Shown: positions 42,200-54,835 of the stretch, piece by piece
Position numbering within the stretch: position 1 is the first letter of the stretch
How the letters are laid out: every line of letters starts with the position of its first letter
Assembly: GCA_949316495.1 (NCBI GenBank)
Contig: OX439004.1
Coordinates: 5,690,185 to 5,754,184, forward strand
Origin: Amphiduros pacificus
Lineage: Eukaryota; Annelida; Polychaeta; Phyllodocida; Hesionidae
Direction: 5' to 3'
Length of the DNA: 64,000 nucleotides
Translations under genes and position numbers: made by a program
Notes under the pieces: generated by a model
What the model saw: only the letters and a program-made list of their open reading frames with translations
What the model was told of the DNA's origin: nothing
Databases searched by the model: none

Positions 42200-42521
42200 T
42201 GAATGAATGAATGGTTGCTTAGAGGCACATCAACCACTAAGGTTATTTAGTGCCTAAAAATGGTAAAAATGAATGAATGAATGGTTTCACATTGACACAA
42301 TAAAGTGCCAAAACAGTAAAAATAGAAACGTAATATTGACTAGAAACAAAATGTAAATGTTAATATAATATGTAGATAACACAAGAATTTATCAACAGCA
42401 TTTATATAATATCAATCAAATATAATAAATATGTATAATTTGTTTAAAAGACTTTATCAGTATGATGTTTTGCAGTTCTTGATAAATAAGTCAATGACAT
42501 AAATAAACAAAAGCTCTGCCC

Positions 42522-45500
42522 TTAAAACTGATTATAAAGTCCTATGTGAGTTAAAAACGATACTATTACAGAAGTATCTACAGTATCAAATAACGTATGT
42601 AAATCTTGTACATTAAAATATTGAGTTCTTATAATATCAAAATCGATACACTCAATTAAAATATGTTTAATAGTCAAAGCCCTTTGACAACCAATACATT
42701 CCGGTTGATCTTCACCTTTAAGCAGATAACAGTGCGTCAAATGACTATGACCTATTCTTATACGGGTTAAAACTGACTCTTCTCTACGGTTAATTCTAAT
42801 AGCACCTTTAGTTTTGCCTAGAACGGGCTTAATTTCATGTAATTTATTAAAAATAGCTTCGTTCCAGCGCAACTGCCATTTAGAACGTAAAAAAACAGTA
42901 ATATATTTCTTAAACTCTGTATATGGAATAAGTAAATCTATTGGGCGTTTGTCCAATGCTGCTTTGGCAGCTTGGTCAGCGGCCTCATTTCCATGGATTC
43001 CAATGTGACTGGGGATCCAATAAAAACGAATTTCTTTATTTTCATATGTACAAAGTCTATGATACCGTTCGAGAATTTTGTAAATAAAGGGATTTTTCCA
43101 ATCCTTTGCTTTCAATGCTTGTAAACAAGACAAAGAATCAGAAAAAATTAAAAATGTTTGATGTGGAGAAGTCTCCACATGATCCAAAGCAAGGTACAAA
43201 GCATGTAGTTCTGCAGAAAAAATCGATGATTTATTTGGCAGACGTTCTGAATAAATATGATTGCCCTTAACAGCAGCTGCAGCAGCCTTCTCATCGTCAA
43301 ATGATCCATCAGTGTATATACACTGATAGCCAGTGAAGATAGATTTAATTTCTTTATATCTATTTATATAAAGGGATGGATCTGTTGAGCATTTCTTTAA
43401 TTCTGACATGGCTAGATTAATATTTAAAGTTGCATAGGTCCATGGAGGTGTTTCTGGATATTGAAATTTAGCTACCTGATTCGGATTTAAATTTAAAGAT
43501 TGTAAAGATTCTTTAATGCGAATGCCAAAAGTCGGTATTGTAGTTGGTTTATTTTCAAAAAGATCAACATAATTTGGATTGAATATAGCATCATGTACAG
43601 GATTGTCTGGACAAGCAGCAATTTTTGCAGCATACTGAAGGGCAAGCTTTTCTCTTCTTAAATCAAGAGGCAGTTCATCTGCCTCTACTGCCAAGCTATC
43701 TGCAGGCGAGGTACGAAATGCACCAAGGCATAGTCTTAACCCTTGATTTTGTATAGGATCGAGCATTTTAATATACGATGGACGTGCTGATCCATATACC
43801 ATACACCCATAATCAAGTTTGGAACGTACCAGTGCTCTATATAATTGTAATAAAACATTACGGTCCCCTCCCCAATCGGTATGAGCGAGAACCCGTAATA
43901 AATCTAATGCCTTCTGGCATTTCTTTTTTACATATTTAATATGAGGGATAAAAGATAATTTTCTATCAAATATAAGTCCAAGAAACTTGGTTTCTTCGAC
44001 AACAGGGATTTGAGTTTGGCCAAGGTGTAGATCAGGATCTGGGTGAGCCTTCCACTTTTTACAAAAGTGCATACATACGGTCTTTTTCAAAGAAAACTTA
44101 AATCCATTGTTATCAGCCCATTCTTGTAATCTATTTAGGTGTTGTTGAAGCTGTCGTTCTATTGTATGCATGCTTGCTGACCTGTAGCTTAAGTTGAAAT
44201 CATCAACAAAAAGTGAGCAATCTGCTCCAGGCCTCATACAATCTACAATGCTGTTAATTTTAATAATAAAAAGGGTCACTGATAATATACTACCCTGTGG
44301 AACACCCATTTCCTGATCAAAAGCATCAGAAAGTGATGCACCCACTCGAACTTTAAAATGTCTGTTTGATAGAAAATTTTGAATAAAAAGGGGTAAACGA
44401 CCCCTTAATCCCATATCATATAAATCACTCATTATTCCATATTTCCATGTGGTGTCGTATGCTTTCTCTAAATCAAAAAATATACTTACCACATGTTCGC
44501 CTTTTATAAAACCCTCTCGTATAAACGTTTCTAAACGTACCAGATGGTCAACAGTACTTCGCGTTTTTCTAAAACCACTCTGTGCAACAGAAATATAAGC
44601 CGTAGTTTCTAAAAACCAAACTAAACGCTCGTTAATCATTCGTTCCATTGATTTACAAATACAACTTGTTAACGCAATGGGACGATAATTATTTGAATCT
44701 GACGAGTCTTTGCCAGGTTTGGGAATAGGAATGATAGTGGCTTCACTCCATGAAGGAGGAAAATTACCACTTTCCCAAATATTATTAAAAATATCCAAAA
44801 GATGCCCAAGTGTTTGGTCAGGGAGGTGTTTGAGGATTTGATAGTGTATATGATCAGGTCCAGGAGCGGTATCATGGGATTTATCTAAAGCAAGTTTTAA
44901 ATCTGATATTGTGAATGGCTTATTATATTGTTCCAAGTTATTAGATATGAAATTTAGTTGGTTTCTTTCTTTTCTATTTTTTATTTGTTGAAATTTGGCA
45001 GAATAATTATTGGATGAGGAATTCTTGGAAATTGTTTGACCTATTGTGTTGCCTATTTCGGTGGGATTTGTAATTAATTGGCCATTATGATTTAGATGTT
45101 TGATCCTTGCTCCACCTCCCTTCCCAGTAATTTTACGCACCATCTCCCAGCATTTTTTAATTGGTGAACGTGTATTTAATTTAGAAACGTAATCTTTCCA
45201 ACTTTTTCTTTTGCTTATTTTAATAATATAACGGGCTTTAGCTCTTTTTATACGAAATTGGTGCAAATTATACTGAGTTGGCTGTCGATTAAATATTTTT
45301 AAAGCTTTTTTCCGCTCCTTGACAGCTTTTTTGCACTCATCATTAAACCAGGGTTTTTCTTTAATTTTAGAATTTGGCTTTGATTTGGGAATACACCCAT
45401 CAGCAATATCATACAATGTATCCGTAAAAACTTGAAGAGGATCATTTACGTTGTTAAAAATTTCTGGAGTTATTTTATTAAAACAGGATGACTGAAATTT

Positions 45501-46259
45501 TGCCCAATCGGCTTGATGAAATTTCCACTTAGGGATTCGTTCGTCTAGTGGAGGAAAATGGTTATTTAAAATAATGGGGTAATGATCACTACCCCATTGA
45601 TCTTCCTCTACTTCCCAGGAATAGTCTAAAAATAAATTTGGAGTGCACATGGAGAGATCTATTGATGTTAAAGAGCCTGTAGCAGGATGTAAATAGGTTG
45701 GAGAATCGTTATTCCAAAGGCACAAACTATTGTTATTTAAGAAATCTTCTATTATACGTCCTTTGGCATCAGTATTATTTCTGCCACCCCAAAGATAGTT
45801 GTGAGCATTAAAGTCACCAACTAACATATATGGTTGTGGCAGCTGGGTTATTAAATTATTTAAATCTGCAATATTAACTGGCTCACTAGGTGGTAAATAT
45901 ATTGAACATATAGTTAATGTATTGTGCAGGGTAACCCTGACTGCAGAAGCTTGTAAATTAGTATTTAATGTTACTTTACTTTGGGGTATACAGGATTTAA
46001 CAAAAACAGAAACTCCACCATGTGCTCGGTCCATAATGTCAATTGAACCGACTTTATTATAAATCACATATCCCTTAAATGTTGTGGAATCATCTTTGAA
46101 TTTAGTTTCTTGTAAACAAATTACAGATGCATTATATTTCTGGGCTAATAACTCCAGTTCTGGCCTGTTTGCCTCAAATCCTCTACAATTCCATTGTATG
46201 ATATTGCTGATAGCCATATTAAAAATAATGAGTATAAATATAGGATTTAACATAATCAT
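42522..46259 (-). CDS. LINE G ORF2
   Basis: 1245 aa. Domain set as in the other copies, with all catalytic positions kept (LQET, GDFNAHN, SDHYP; FVDDF; YTDGS, SAELHAL, FSDS, GNEAAD). Unlike A, B, C and E, the first ATG overlaps the ORF1 stop as ATGA, giving two more residues at the N-terminus. This overlap suggests that ORF2 is translated by termination-reinitiation. Confidence 0.95.
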   Translation of the reverse strand: MIMLNPIFILIIFNMAISNIIQWNCRGFEANRPELELLAQKYNASVICLQETKFKDDSTTFKGYVIYNKVGSIDIMDRAHGGVSVFVKSCIPQSKVTLNTNLQASAVRVTLHNTLTICSIYLPPSEPVNIADLNNLITQLPQPYMLVGDFNAHNYLWGGRNNTDAKGRIIEDFLNNNSLCLWNNDSPTYLHPATGSLTSIDLSMCTPNLFLDYSWEVEEDQWGSDHYPIILNNHFPPLDERIPKWKFHQADWAKFQSSCFNKITPEIFNNVNDPLQVFTDTLYDIADGCIPKSKPNSKIKEKPWFNDECKKAVKERKKALKIFNRQPTQYNLHQFRIKRAKARYIIKISKRKSWKDYVSKLNTRSPIKKCWEMVRKITGKGGGARIKHLNHNGQLITNPTEIGNTIGQTISKNSSSNNYSAKFQQIKNRKERNQLNFISNNLEQYNKPFTISDLKLALDKSHDTAPGPDHIHYQILKHLPDQTLGHLLDIFNNIWESGNFPPSWSEATIIPIPKPGKDSSDSNNYRPIALTSCICKSMERMINERLVWFLETTAYISVAQSGFRKTRSTVDHLVRLETFIREGFIKGEHVVSIFFDLEKAYDTTWKYGIMSDLYDMGLRGRLPLFIQNFLSNRHFKVRVGASLSDAFDQEMGVPQGSILSVTLFIIKINSIVDCMRPGADCSLFVDDFNLSYRSASMHTIERQLQQHLNRLQEWADNNGFKFSLKKTVCMHFCKKWKAHPDPDLHLGQTQIPVVEETKFLGLIFDRKLSFIPHIKYVKKKCQKALDLLRVLAHTDWGGDRNVLLQLYRALVRSKLDYGCMVYGSARPSYIKMLDPIQNQGLRLCLGAFRTSPADSLAVEADELPLDLRREKLALQYAAKIAACPDNPVHDAIFNPNYVDLFENKPTTIPTFGIRIKESLQSLNLNPNQVAKFQYPETPPWTYATLNINLAMSELKKCSTDPSLYINRYKEIKSIFTGYQCIYTDGSFDDEKAAAAAVKGNHIYSERLPNKSSIFSAELHALYLALDHVETSPHQTFLIFSDSLSCLQALKAKDWKNPFIYKILERYHRLCTYENKEIRFYWIPSHIGIHGNEAADQAAKAALDKRPIDLLIPYTEFKKYITVFLRSKWQLRWNEAIFNKLHEIKPVLGKTKGAIRINRREESVLTRIRIGHSHLTHCYLLKGEDQPECIGCQRALTIKHILIECIDFDIIRTQYFNVQDLHTLFDTVDTSVIVSFLTHIGLYNQF

Positions 46260-47485
46260 TTGTTAGGTTTACGATTATGTTTTGACTGAACAGGTGTAAA
46301 ATGTATATCAGAAGGATCACCTGTATCCATCCTTTCTAAGGATTTAGTTCTATTTATTTTACTTTTGCTTTGGTCTTTGATTTCTTTTTTGTCTGATTTA
46401 TTAACTGGTCTATTGGTATTTACGTTTTTATTACTAGATGATGTGGAGGGAGTCTGTGAAGAGGTTTTAGTCGATGTTATTGTTGGTGTTATTGTTGGTA
46501 GAGCTATTGCTGGGGTAGTGGATGCAGGAGTCTGAGTAGATGTTGCCGAAGATTTGGAAGTTTTTGTGAAAAAGGAATAATTTTTGTCATTAATTGGCCA
46601 TGTAATTTCAGTCTGAATTGCTATTGATTTAGTCTCTTTGTTCTTTAAAGTGCTAGCATAGGATGATTTTGTTGTGTTGAATGATTCTACACGCTTACGT
46701 GCCTCTGGAAAAGATATGTTTTCTGTGTGTCGTATTCGCTGAATTTCCTTCTCTTTTAAAAAAGAAGGACAATTCCGCGAATATGATGGGTGATCCCCTT
46801 CACAATTCACACATTTGACATTTTTTGATAAACAATCTTCTCCATTATGTTGGGCAGTACACTTTGGGCATGTTACATTCCCTTTACATCTGTCAGATCC
46901 ATGTCCATATCTCTGACACTTGAAGCAGCGCAGAGGGTTTGGAATAAAAACATCAACTCTGACGTTCAAATATCCAACCTTAATAGATGTTGGAAGCTGC
47001 GCCGCTTCAAATGTCAGGATGAATGTATTTATTGGAACTTTTGTGCCATCCTTTTTAATATAAATTCTCTTGCAATGGACGACATCCTGATCTTTCAATT
47101 CATTGGCTATTTCTTCTTCGGAAACTCCCGCTAAGTCGGGGCATCTGATAACACCTTTCTTGTTATTTAGGGTTTTATGGGCCGTTATTGAGACTGGGAC
47201 TGTGGCCAACATTCGGCATCTTAGGAGATTTTCCGCATGGCTTTTTCTTTCCACCTCAATCAACAGACGACTTCCCATTTTTTTCACTGTTTTGGGGACC
47301 CCGGCAATGCCTTGTATCCCCTTTGCAATTGCAAAGGGGGACATTTTTGCCAGGGTATGTTCACTGTCTAAACTTTCTGCCACCAAAAATCTGGGCCATT
47401 TTTCTTTAATTGAATCATCATCGCTGTCAGTTTCATTCCTTGGTCTTTTTTGTTTTTGTGCCATATGTGTTTTGTTATTTTTCAT
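46256..47485 (-). CDS. LINE G ORF1
   Basis: 409 aa, diverged from the A-E lineage. It has MKNNKTHMAQ at the start, SLDSEHTL, second knuckle CPKCTAQHNGEDC and third CVNCEGDHPSYSRNC. The Ser/Thr linker is longer (TPAIALPTITPTITST). Knuckle spacing is unchanged. Confidence 0.93.
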   Translation of the reverse strand: MKNNKTHMAQKQKRPRNETDSDDDSIKEKWPRFLVAESLDSEHTLAKMSPFAIAKGIQGIAGVPKTVKKMGSRLLIEVERKSHAENLLRCRMLATVPVSITAHKTLNNKKGVIRCPDLAGVSEEEIANELKDQDVVHCKRIYIKKDGTKVPINTFILTFEAAQLPTSIKVGYLNVRVDVFIPNPLRCFKCQRYGHGSDRCKGNVTCPKCTAQHNGEDCLSKNVKCVNCEGDHPSYSRNCPSFLKEKEIQRIRHTENISFPEARKRVESFNTTKSSYASTLKNKETKSIAIQTEITWPINDKNYSFFTKTSKSSATSTQTPASTTPAIALPTITPTITSTKTSSQTPSTSSSNKNVNTNRPVNKSDKKEIKDQSKSKINRTKSLERMDTGDPSDIHFTPVQSKHNRKPNK

Positions 47486-48014
47486 CAGCTAGGTCCCCTA
47501 CCCACCACGGAGCCCAACAAGGGGACGCCTTTCTGGGCCGGTAACTCCAAGCCCTGACGCCTTGAGGATACCCAACATGACATACTCTTAGAATAAAAAC
47601 TCCATCCTTTCGAATCTTATTTTTATCCCTCGATTGACCCAATCAGCAGTAATCTCCTTTCAGCAAATATTTATGAATTTTTTTTTTTTTAAATTATTCC
47701 TAAATTTCAAACATATAAATTATCATTAATAAAAATCAAATATCCAGAATATAAGGAAATATACTACAAGCCGGTTAAATCAGATCCAGGCCTAATCTGA
47801 TCTGCCTGTCTGGTGAACATTTGGATCCAAGACAGGCGTGTTGCAACTGGACCGGTATTACTGCCAAACCAGCCCAGTGCTCAGCCCGTCAGGATTCCAT
47901 ATCCTCCCCGACACAGGTCGCATCCCACGGCAAACAGGACGCCCCTTTAGTCGCCTTTTACGACATGCTGGGGGGCAGTGGGGCTATTCTTTAATCCCCG
48001 CACCCACAGGGGAG

Positions 48015-48138
48015 CAAAGCAAGGTACAAAGCATGTAGTTCTGCAGAAAAAATTGATGATTTATTTGGCAGACGTTCTGAATAAATATGATTGCCCTTAA
48101 CAGCAGCTGCAGCAGCCTTCTCATCGTCAAATGATCCA
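48015..48138 (-). mobile_element. LINE F, middle piece (with G's right target-site duplication)
   Basis: Begins with the second copy of CAAAGCAAGGTACA and continues F through the RNase H region (SAELHAL to the DGS box). It is cut at 48138 by the 3' end of H. Confidence 0.9.
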
Positions 48139-48374
48139 ATGAATGAATGAATGAATGGTTGCTTAGAGGCACATCAACCACTAAGGTTATTTAGTGCCTA
48201 AAAATGGTAAAAATGAATGAATGAATGGTTTCACATTGACACAATAAAGTGCCAAAACAGTAAAAATAGAAACGTAATATTGACTAGAAACAAAATGTAA
48301 ATGTTAATACAATATGTAGATAACACAAGGATTTATCAACAGCATTTATATAATATCAATCAAATATAATAAAT
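48139..48374 (-). mobile_element. LINE H, 3' end piece, inserted in F
   Basis: (TGAA)n on plus, two-module 3' end and 3' UTR of H, cut by I at 48374. H resumes at 50998. Confidence 0.9.
48361..48374. repeat. Target-site duplication of LINE I, left copy
   Basis: CAAATATAATAAAT, repeated exactly at 50998-51011; 14 bp inside the 3' UTR of H. Confidence 0.93.
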
Positions 48375-48405
48375 GAATGAATGAATGAATGAATGGTTTC
48401 TTAAC

Positions 48406-48437
48406 GGCACATCGACACAATATGGTCATTCAGTGCC
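48406..48437 (-). promoter_or_regulatory. Single-module 3' stem-loop (LINE I)
   Basis: GGCAC and GTGCC form the outer stem, with an inner ATGAC/GTC-G-AT pairing. It occupies the place of both the intact distal and the decayed proximal modules of the other copies and may be the ancestral form. Confidence 0.55.
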
Positions 48438-48649
48438 AAAACAGTAAAAACATAAACGTAATATTGACTAGAAACAAAATGTAAATGTTAATACAATATG
48501 TAGATAACACAAGAATTTATCATCAGCAATTATATAATATCAATCATATATTATAAAAATGTATAATTTGTTTAAAAGACTTTATCAGTATGATGTTTTG
48601 CAGTTCTTGATAAATAAGTCGATGACATAAATAAACAAAAGCTCTGCCC

Positions 48650-50997
48650 TTAAAACTGATTATAAAGTCCTATGTGAGTTAAAAACGATACTATCACAGA
48701 AGTATCTACAGTATCAAATAACGTATGTAAACCTTGTACATTAAAATATTGAGTTCGTATATTATCAAAATCGATACACTCAATTAAAATATGTTTAATA
48801 GTCAAAGCCCTTTGACAACCAATACATTCAGGTTGATCTTCACCTTTAAGCAGATAACAGTGCGTCAAATGACTATGTCCTATTCTTATACGGGTTAAAA
48901 CTGACTCTTCCCTACGGTTAATTCTAATAGCACCTTTAGTTTTGCCTAGAACGGGCTTAATTTCATGTAATTTATTAAAAATAGCTTCGTTCCAGCGCAA
49001 CTGCCATTTAGAACGTAAAAAAATAGTAATATATTTCTTAAACTCTGTATATGGAATAAGTAAATCTATTGGGCGTTTGTCCAATGCTGCTTTGGCAGCT
49101 TGGTCAGCAGCCTCATTTCCATGGATCCCAATATGACTGGGGATCCAATAAAAACGAATTTCTTTATTTTCATATGTACAAAGTCTATGATACCGTTCGA
49201 GAATTTTGTAAATAAAGGGATTTTTCCAATCCTTTGCTTTCAATGCTTGTAAACAAGACAAAGAATCAGAAAAAATTAAAAATGTTTGATGTGGAGAAGT
49301 CTCCACATGATCCAAAGCAAGGTACAAAGCATGTAGTTCTGCAGAAAAAATCGATGATTTATTTGGCAGACGTTCTGAATAAATATGATTGCCCTTAACA
49401 GCAGCTGCAGCAGCCTTCTCATCGTCAAATGATCCATCAGTGTATATACACTGATAGCCAGTGAAAATAGATTTAATTTCTTTATATCTATTTATATAAA
49501 GGGATGGATCTGTTGAGCATTTCTTTAATTCTGACATGGCTAGATTAATATTTAAAGTTGCATAGGTCCATGGAGGTGTTTCTGGATATTGAAATTTAGC
49601 TACGTGATTCGGATTTAAATTTAAAGATTGTAAAGATTCTTTAATGCGAATGCCAAAAGTCGGTATTGTAGTTGGTTTATTTTCAAAAAGATCAACATAA
49701 TTTGGATTGAATATAGCTTCATGTACAGGATTGTCTGGACAAGCTGCAATTTTTGCAGCATACTGAAGGGCGAGCTTTTCTCTTCTTAAATCAAGAGGCA
49801 GTTCATCTGCCTCTACTGCCAAGCTATCTGCAGGCGAGGTACGAAATGCACCAAGGCATAGTCTTAACCCTTGATTTTGTACAGGATCGAGCATTTTGAT
49901 ATATGATGGACGTGCTGATCCATATACCATACACCCATAATCAAGTTTGGAACGTACCAGTGCTCTATATAATTGTAATAAAACATTACGGTCCCCTCCC
50001 CAATCGGTATGGGCGAGAACCCGTAATAAATCTAATGCCTTCTGGCATTTCTTTTTTACATATTTAATATGAGGGATAAAAGATAGTTTTCTATCAAATA
50101 TAAGTCCAAGAAACTTGGTTTCTTTGACAACAGGGATTCGAGTTTGGCCAAGGTGTAGATCAGGATCTGGGTGAGCCTTCCACTTTTTACAAAAGTGCAT
50201 ACATACGGTCTTCCTCAAAGAAAACTTAAATCCATTGTTATCAGCCCATTCTTGTAATCTATTTAGGTGTTGTTGAAGCTGTCGTTCTATTGTATGCATG
50301 CTTGCTGACCTGTAGCTTAAGTTGAAATCATCAACAAAAAGTGAGCAATCTGCTCCAGGCCTCATACAATCTACAATGCTGTTAATTTTAATAATAAAAA
50401 GGGTCACTGATAATATACTACCCTGTGGAACACCCATTTCCTGATCAAAAGCATCAGAAAGTGATGCACCCACTCGAACTTTAAAATGTCTGTTTGATAG
50501 AAAATTTTGAATAAAAAGGGGTAAACGACCCCTTAATCCCATATCATATAAATCACTCATTATTCCATATTTCCATGTGGTGTCGTAAGCTTTCTCTAAA
50601 TCAAAAAATATACTAACCACATGTTCGCCTTTTATAAAACCCTCTCGTATAAACGTTTCTAAACGTACCAGATGGTCAACAGTACTTCGCGTTTTTCTAA
50701 AACCACTCTGTGCAACAGAAATATAAGCCGCAGTTTCTAAAAACCAAACTAAACGCTCGTTAATCATTCGTTCCATTGATTTACAAATACAACTTGTTAA
50801 CGCAATGGGACGATAATTATTTGAATCTGACGAGTCTTTGCCAGGTTTGGGAATAGGAATGATAGTGGCTTCACTCCATGAAGGAGGAAAATTACCACTT
50901 TCCCAAATATTATTAAAAATATCCAAAAGATGCCCAAGTGTTTGGTCAGGGAGGTGTTTGAGGATTTGATAGTGTATATGATCAGGTCCAGGAGCGG
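48650..50997 (-). pseudogene. LINE I ORF2, 5'-truncated
   Basis: Open from the truncation point (just after APGPD of the RT) to the normal stop, about 780 codons. RT motifs NYRPIAL, FFDLEKAYD, MGVPQGS and FVDDF, all four RNase H acidic residues and the C-terminal knuckle are present. The endonuclease, first RT motifs and start codon are absent. Private changes include VVKETKF and FDNIRTQ. Very close to G. Confidence 0.9.
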
Positions 50998-51102
50998 CAA
51001 ATATAATAAATATGTATAATTTGTTTAAAAGACTTTATCAGTATGATGTTTTGCAGTTCTTGATAAATAAGTCGATGACATAAATAAACAAAAGCTCTGC
51101 CC

Positions 51103-54100
51103 TTAAAACTGATTATAAAGTCCTATGTGAGTTAAAAACGATACTATCACAGAAGTATCTACAGTATCAAATAACGTATGTAAATCTTGTACATTAAAAT
51201 ATTGAGTTCTTATAATATCAAAATCGATACACTCAATTAAAATATGTTTAATAGTCAAAGCCCTTTGACAACCAATACATTCCGGTTGATCTTCACCTTT
51301 AAGCAGATAACAGTGCGTCAAATGACTATGACCTATTCTTATACGGGTTAAAACTGACTCTTCTCTATTGTTAATTCTAATAGCACCTTTTGTTTTTCCT
51401 AGAACGGGCTTAATTTCATGTAGTTTATTAAAAATAGCTTCGTTCCAGCGTGATTGCCACTTAGAACGTAAAAAAACAGTAATATATTTCTTAAATTCTG
51501 TATAAGGTATAAACATATTTATTGGCCGCTTATCCAATGCTGCCTTGGCAGCTTGGTCCGCAGCCTCATTTCCAAGGATTCCAATATGACTGGGAATCCA
51601 GTAAAAACGAATCTCTTTATTTTCCTCAGTACAGAGTTTATGATACCGTTCAAGGATATTTAAAATAAATGGATTTTTCCAATCCTTGGCTTTTAATGCT
51701 TGTAAACAAGACAAAGAATCAGAAAATATTAAAAATTTCCGATGTGGAGAAGTCTCCACATGATCTAAAGCTAGGTATAAAGCATGAAGTTCTGCAGAAT
51801 AAATAGATGATTTATTTGGCAGACGTTCTGAATAAATATGATTGCCCTTAACAGCAGCTGCAGCAGCCTTGTCATCATTAAACGATCCATCAGTGTATAT
51901 ACACTGATATCCAGTGAAGATAGATTTTATTTCATTATATCTATTTATATACAGGGATGGATCGGTTGAGTATTTCTTTAATTCCGTCATGGCTAAATTA
52001 ATATTTAAAGTTTCATAGGTCCATGGAGGTGTTTCTGGATATTGAAATTTAGCTATTTGATTCGGATTTAAATTTAAAGATTGTAAAGATTCTTTAATGC
52101 GAATGCCAAAAGTCGGTATTGTATTTGGTTTATTTTCAAAAAGATCAACATAATTTGGATTGAATATAGCGTCATGTGCAGGATTGTCTGGGCAAGCAGC
52201 AATTTTTGCAGCATACTGCAGGGCAAGCTTTTCTCTTCTTAAATCAAGAGGCAGTTCATCTGCCTCAACTGCCAAGCTATCTGCAGGCGAGGTACGAAAT
52301 GCACCAAGGCATAGTCTTAACCCTTGATTTTGTACAGGATCGAGCATTTTAATATATGATGGACGTGCTGATCCATATACCATACACCCATAATCAAGTT
52401 TGGAACGTACCAGTGCTCTATATAATTGTAATAAAATATTACGGTCCCCTCCCCAATCAGTATGGGCGAGAACCCGTAATAAATCTAATGCCTTCTGGCA
52501 TTTCTTTTTTACATATTTAATATGAGGGATAAAAGATAGTTTTCTATCAAATATAAGTCCAAGAAACTTGGTTTCTTCGACAACAGGGATTCGAGTTTGG
52601 CCAAGGTGTAGATCAGGATCTGGGTGAGCCTTCCACTTTTTACAAAAGTGCATACATACTGTCTTTTTCAAAGAAAACTTAAATCCATTGTCATCAGCCC
52701 ATTGTTGTAATCTATTTAGGTGTTGTTGGAGCTGCCGTTCTATTGTATGCATGCTTGTTGACCTGTAGCTTAAGTTGAAATCATCAACAAAAAGTGAGCA
52801 ATCTGGTCCAGGCCTCATACAATCAACAATGCTGTTAATTTTAATAATAAAAAGGGTGACTGATAATATACTTCCCTGTGGAACACCCATTTCCTGATCA
52901 AAAACATCAGAAAGTGATGCACCCACTCGAACTTTAAAATGTCTGTTTGATAGAAAATTTTGAATAAAAAGGGGTAAAGACCCCTTAATCCCATATCATA
53001 TAAATCGCTCATTATCCCATATTTCCATGTGGTGTCATATGCCTTTTCTAAATCAAAGAAAATACTCACCACATGCTCACCTTTTATAAAACCCTCTCTT
53101 ATAAATGTCTCTAAACGTACCAGGTGGTCAATGGTACTTCGAGTTTTTCTAAAGCCACTTTGTGCAACAGAAATATAAGCTGCAGGTTTCAAAAACCAAA
53201 CTAAACGCTCGTTAATCATTCGTTCCATTGATTTACAAATACAACTGGTTAAAGCAATGGGACGATAATTATTTGAATCTGATGAATCTTTGCCAGGTTT
53301 GGGAATGGGAATGATAGTGGCTTCCCTCCATGAAGGAGGAAAATCACCGCTTTCCCAAATTGTATTAAAAATATCTAAAAGATGCCCAAGTGATTGGTCA
53401 GGGAGATGTTTAAGGATTTGGTAGTGAATTTGATCAGGTCCAGGAGCAGTATCATGAGATTTATCCAAAGCAAGTTTCAAATCTTCTATTGTAAATGATT
53501 TATTATATACTTCCAAGTTATGGGATATAAAATTTAGTTGGTTTCTTTCTTTTCTAGTTTTTATTTGTTGAAATTTGGCAGAATAATTATTGGATGAGGA
53601 ATTTTTGGAAATGGTTTGACCTATTGTGTTACCTATTTCGGTGGGAATTGTAATTAATTGGCCATTATGATTTAGATGTTTGATCCTTGCTCCACCTCCC
53701 TTCCCAGTAATTTTACGCACCATATCCCAGCATTTCTTAATTGGTGAACGTGTATTTAATTTAGAAACATAATCTTTCCAGCTTTTTCTTTTGCTTATTT
53801 TAATAATGTAACGGGCTTTAGCTCTCTTTATACGAAACTGGTGCAAATTATATTGAGTTGGCTGTCGATTAAATTTTTTCAGAGCTTTTTTGCGCTCCTT
53901 GACAGCTTTTTTGCACTCATCATTAAACCAGGGTTTTTCTTTAATTTTGGAATTTGACTTTGATTTGGGAATACACCCATCAGCAATATCATACAATGTG
54001 TCTGTAAAAACTTGAAGAGGATCATCTACATTTATAAAAATTTCTGGAGTTATTCTATTAAAACAGGATGTTTGAAATTTTGCCCAATCGGCTTTATGAA

Positions 54101-54833
54101 ACTTCCACTTGGGGATTCGTTCGTCTGGTGGAGGAAAATGGTTATTTAGAATAATGGGGTAATGATCACTACCCCATTGATCTTCCTCTACTTCCCAGGA
54201 ATAATCTAAAAATAAATTTGGGGTGCACATGGAGAGATCTATTGATGTTAAAGAGCCTGTAGCAGGATGTAAATATGTCGGGGAATCGTCATTCCAAAGA
54301 CACAAACTATTATTATTTAAAAAATCTTCTATTATACGCCCTTTGGCATCTGTATTATTTCTGCCACCCCAAAGATAGTTGTGAGCATTAAAGTCACCAA
54401 CTAACATATATGGCTGTGGCAGCTGGGTTATCAAATTATTTAAATCTGTAATATTAACTGGCTCACTAGGTGGTAAATATATTAAACATATAGTTAATGT
54501 ATTGTGCAGGGTAACCCTAACAGCAGAAGCCTGTAGATGAGTATTTAATATTACTTTACTTTGGGGGATACAGGATTTAACAAAAATAGAAACTCCGCCA
54601 TGTGCTCGGTCCATAATATCAATTGAACCGACTTTATTATAAATCACATATCCCTTAAATGTTGTGGAATTATCTTTGAATTTAGTTTCTTGTAAACAAA
54701 TTACCGATGCATTATATTTTTGGGCTAATAACTCCAGTTCTGGCCTGTTTGCATCAAATCCTCTACAATTCCATTGTATGATATTGCCGATAGCCATTTT
54801 AAGAATAATGAGAAAAAATATATGATTCAGCAT
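51103..54833 (-). pseudogene. LINE H ORF2, one frameshift
   Basis: Frames 52815-54833 (endonuclease and RT up to the strand before MGVPQGS) and 51103-52926 (MGVPQGS, FVDDF, RNase H, knuckle) together span the protein. One C is missing at about 52978 (ggggtaaagacccc against ggggtaaacgacccc in intact copies). Catalytic residues are otherwise kept. Another oddity is PGPDCSLFVDDF where others have PGADCSLFVDDF. Confidence 0.88.
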
Positions 54834-54835
54834 AA

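Larger units (their letters stand above)
42200..48014 (-). mobile_element. Full-length I/Nimb-like LINE G, inserted in F
   Basis: 5815 bp with exact target-site duplication and both ORFs open. It represents the second sequence lineage most purely: leader NPIFILIIFNMAIS, YVIY..SIDIMDR, KILERYHRLC. Its 5' UTR has a long T run at about 47675-47690. Candidate active copy. Confidence 0.95.
48375..50997 (-). mobile_element. 5'-truncated LINE I, inserted in H
   Basis: 2623 bp: tail, 3' UTR and ORF2 from the start of the RT onward. It has a clear 14-bp target-site duplication, so truncation happened during insertion. Its 3' end differs from all other copies. A single module (hairpin GGCAC...GTGCC at 48406-48437) lies before the tail, instead of two. 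Confidence 0.93.
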
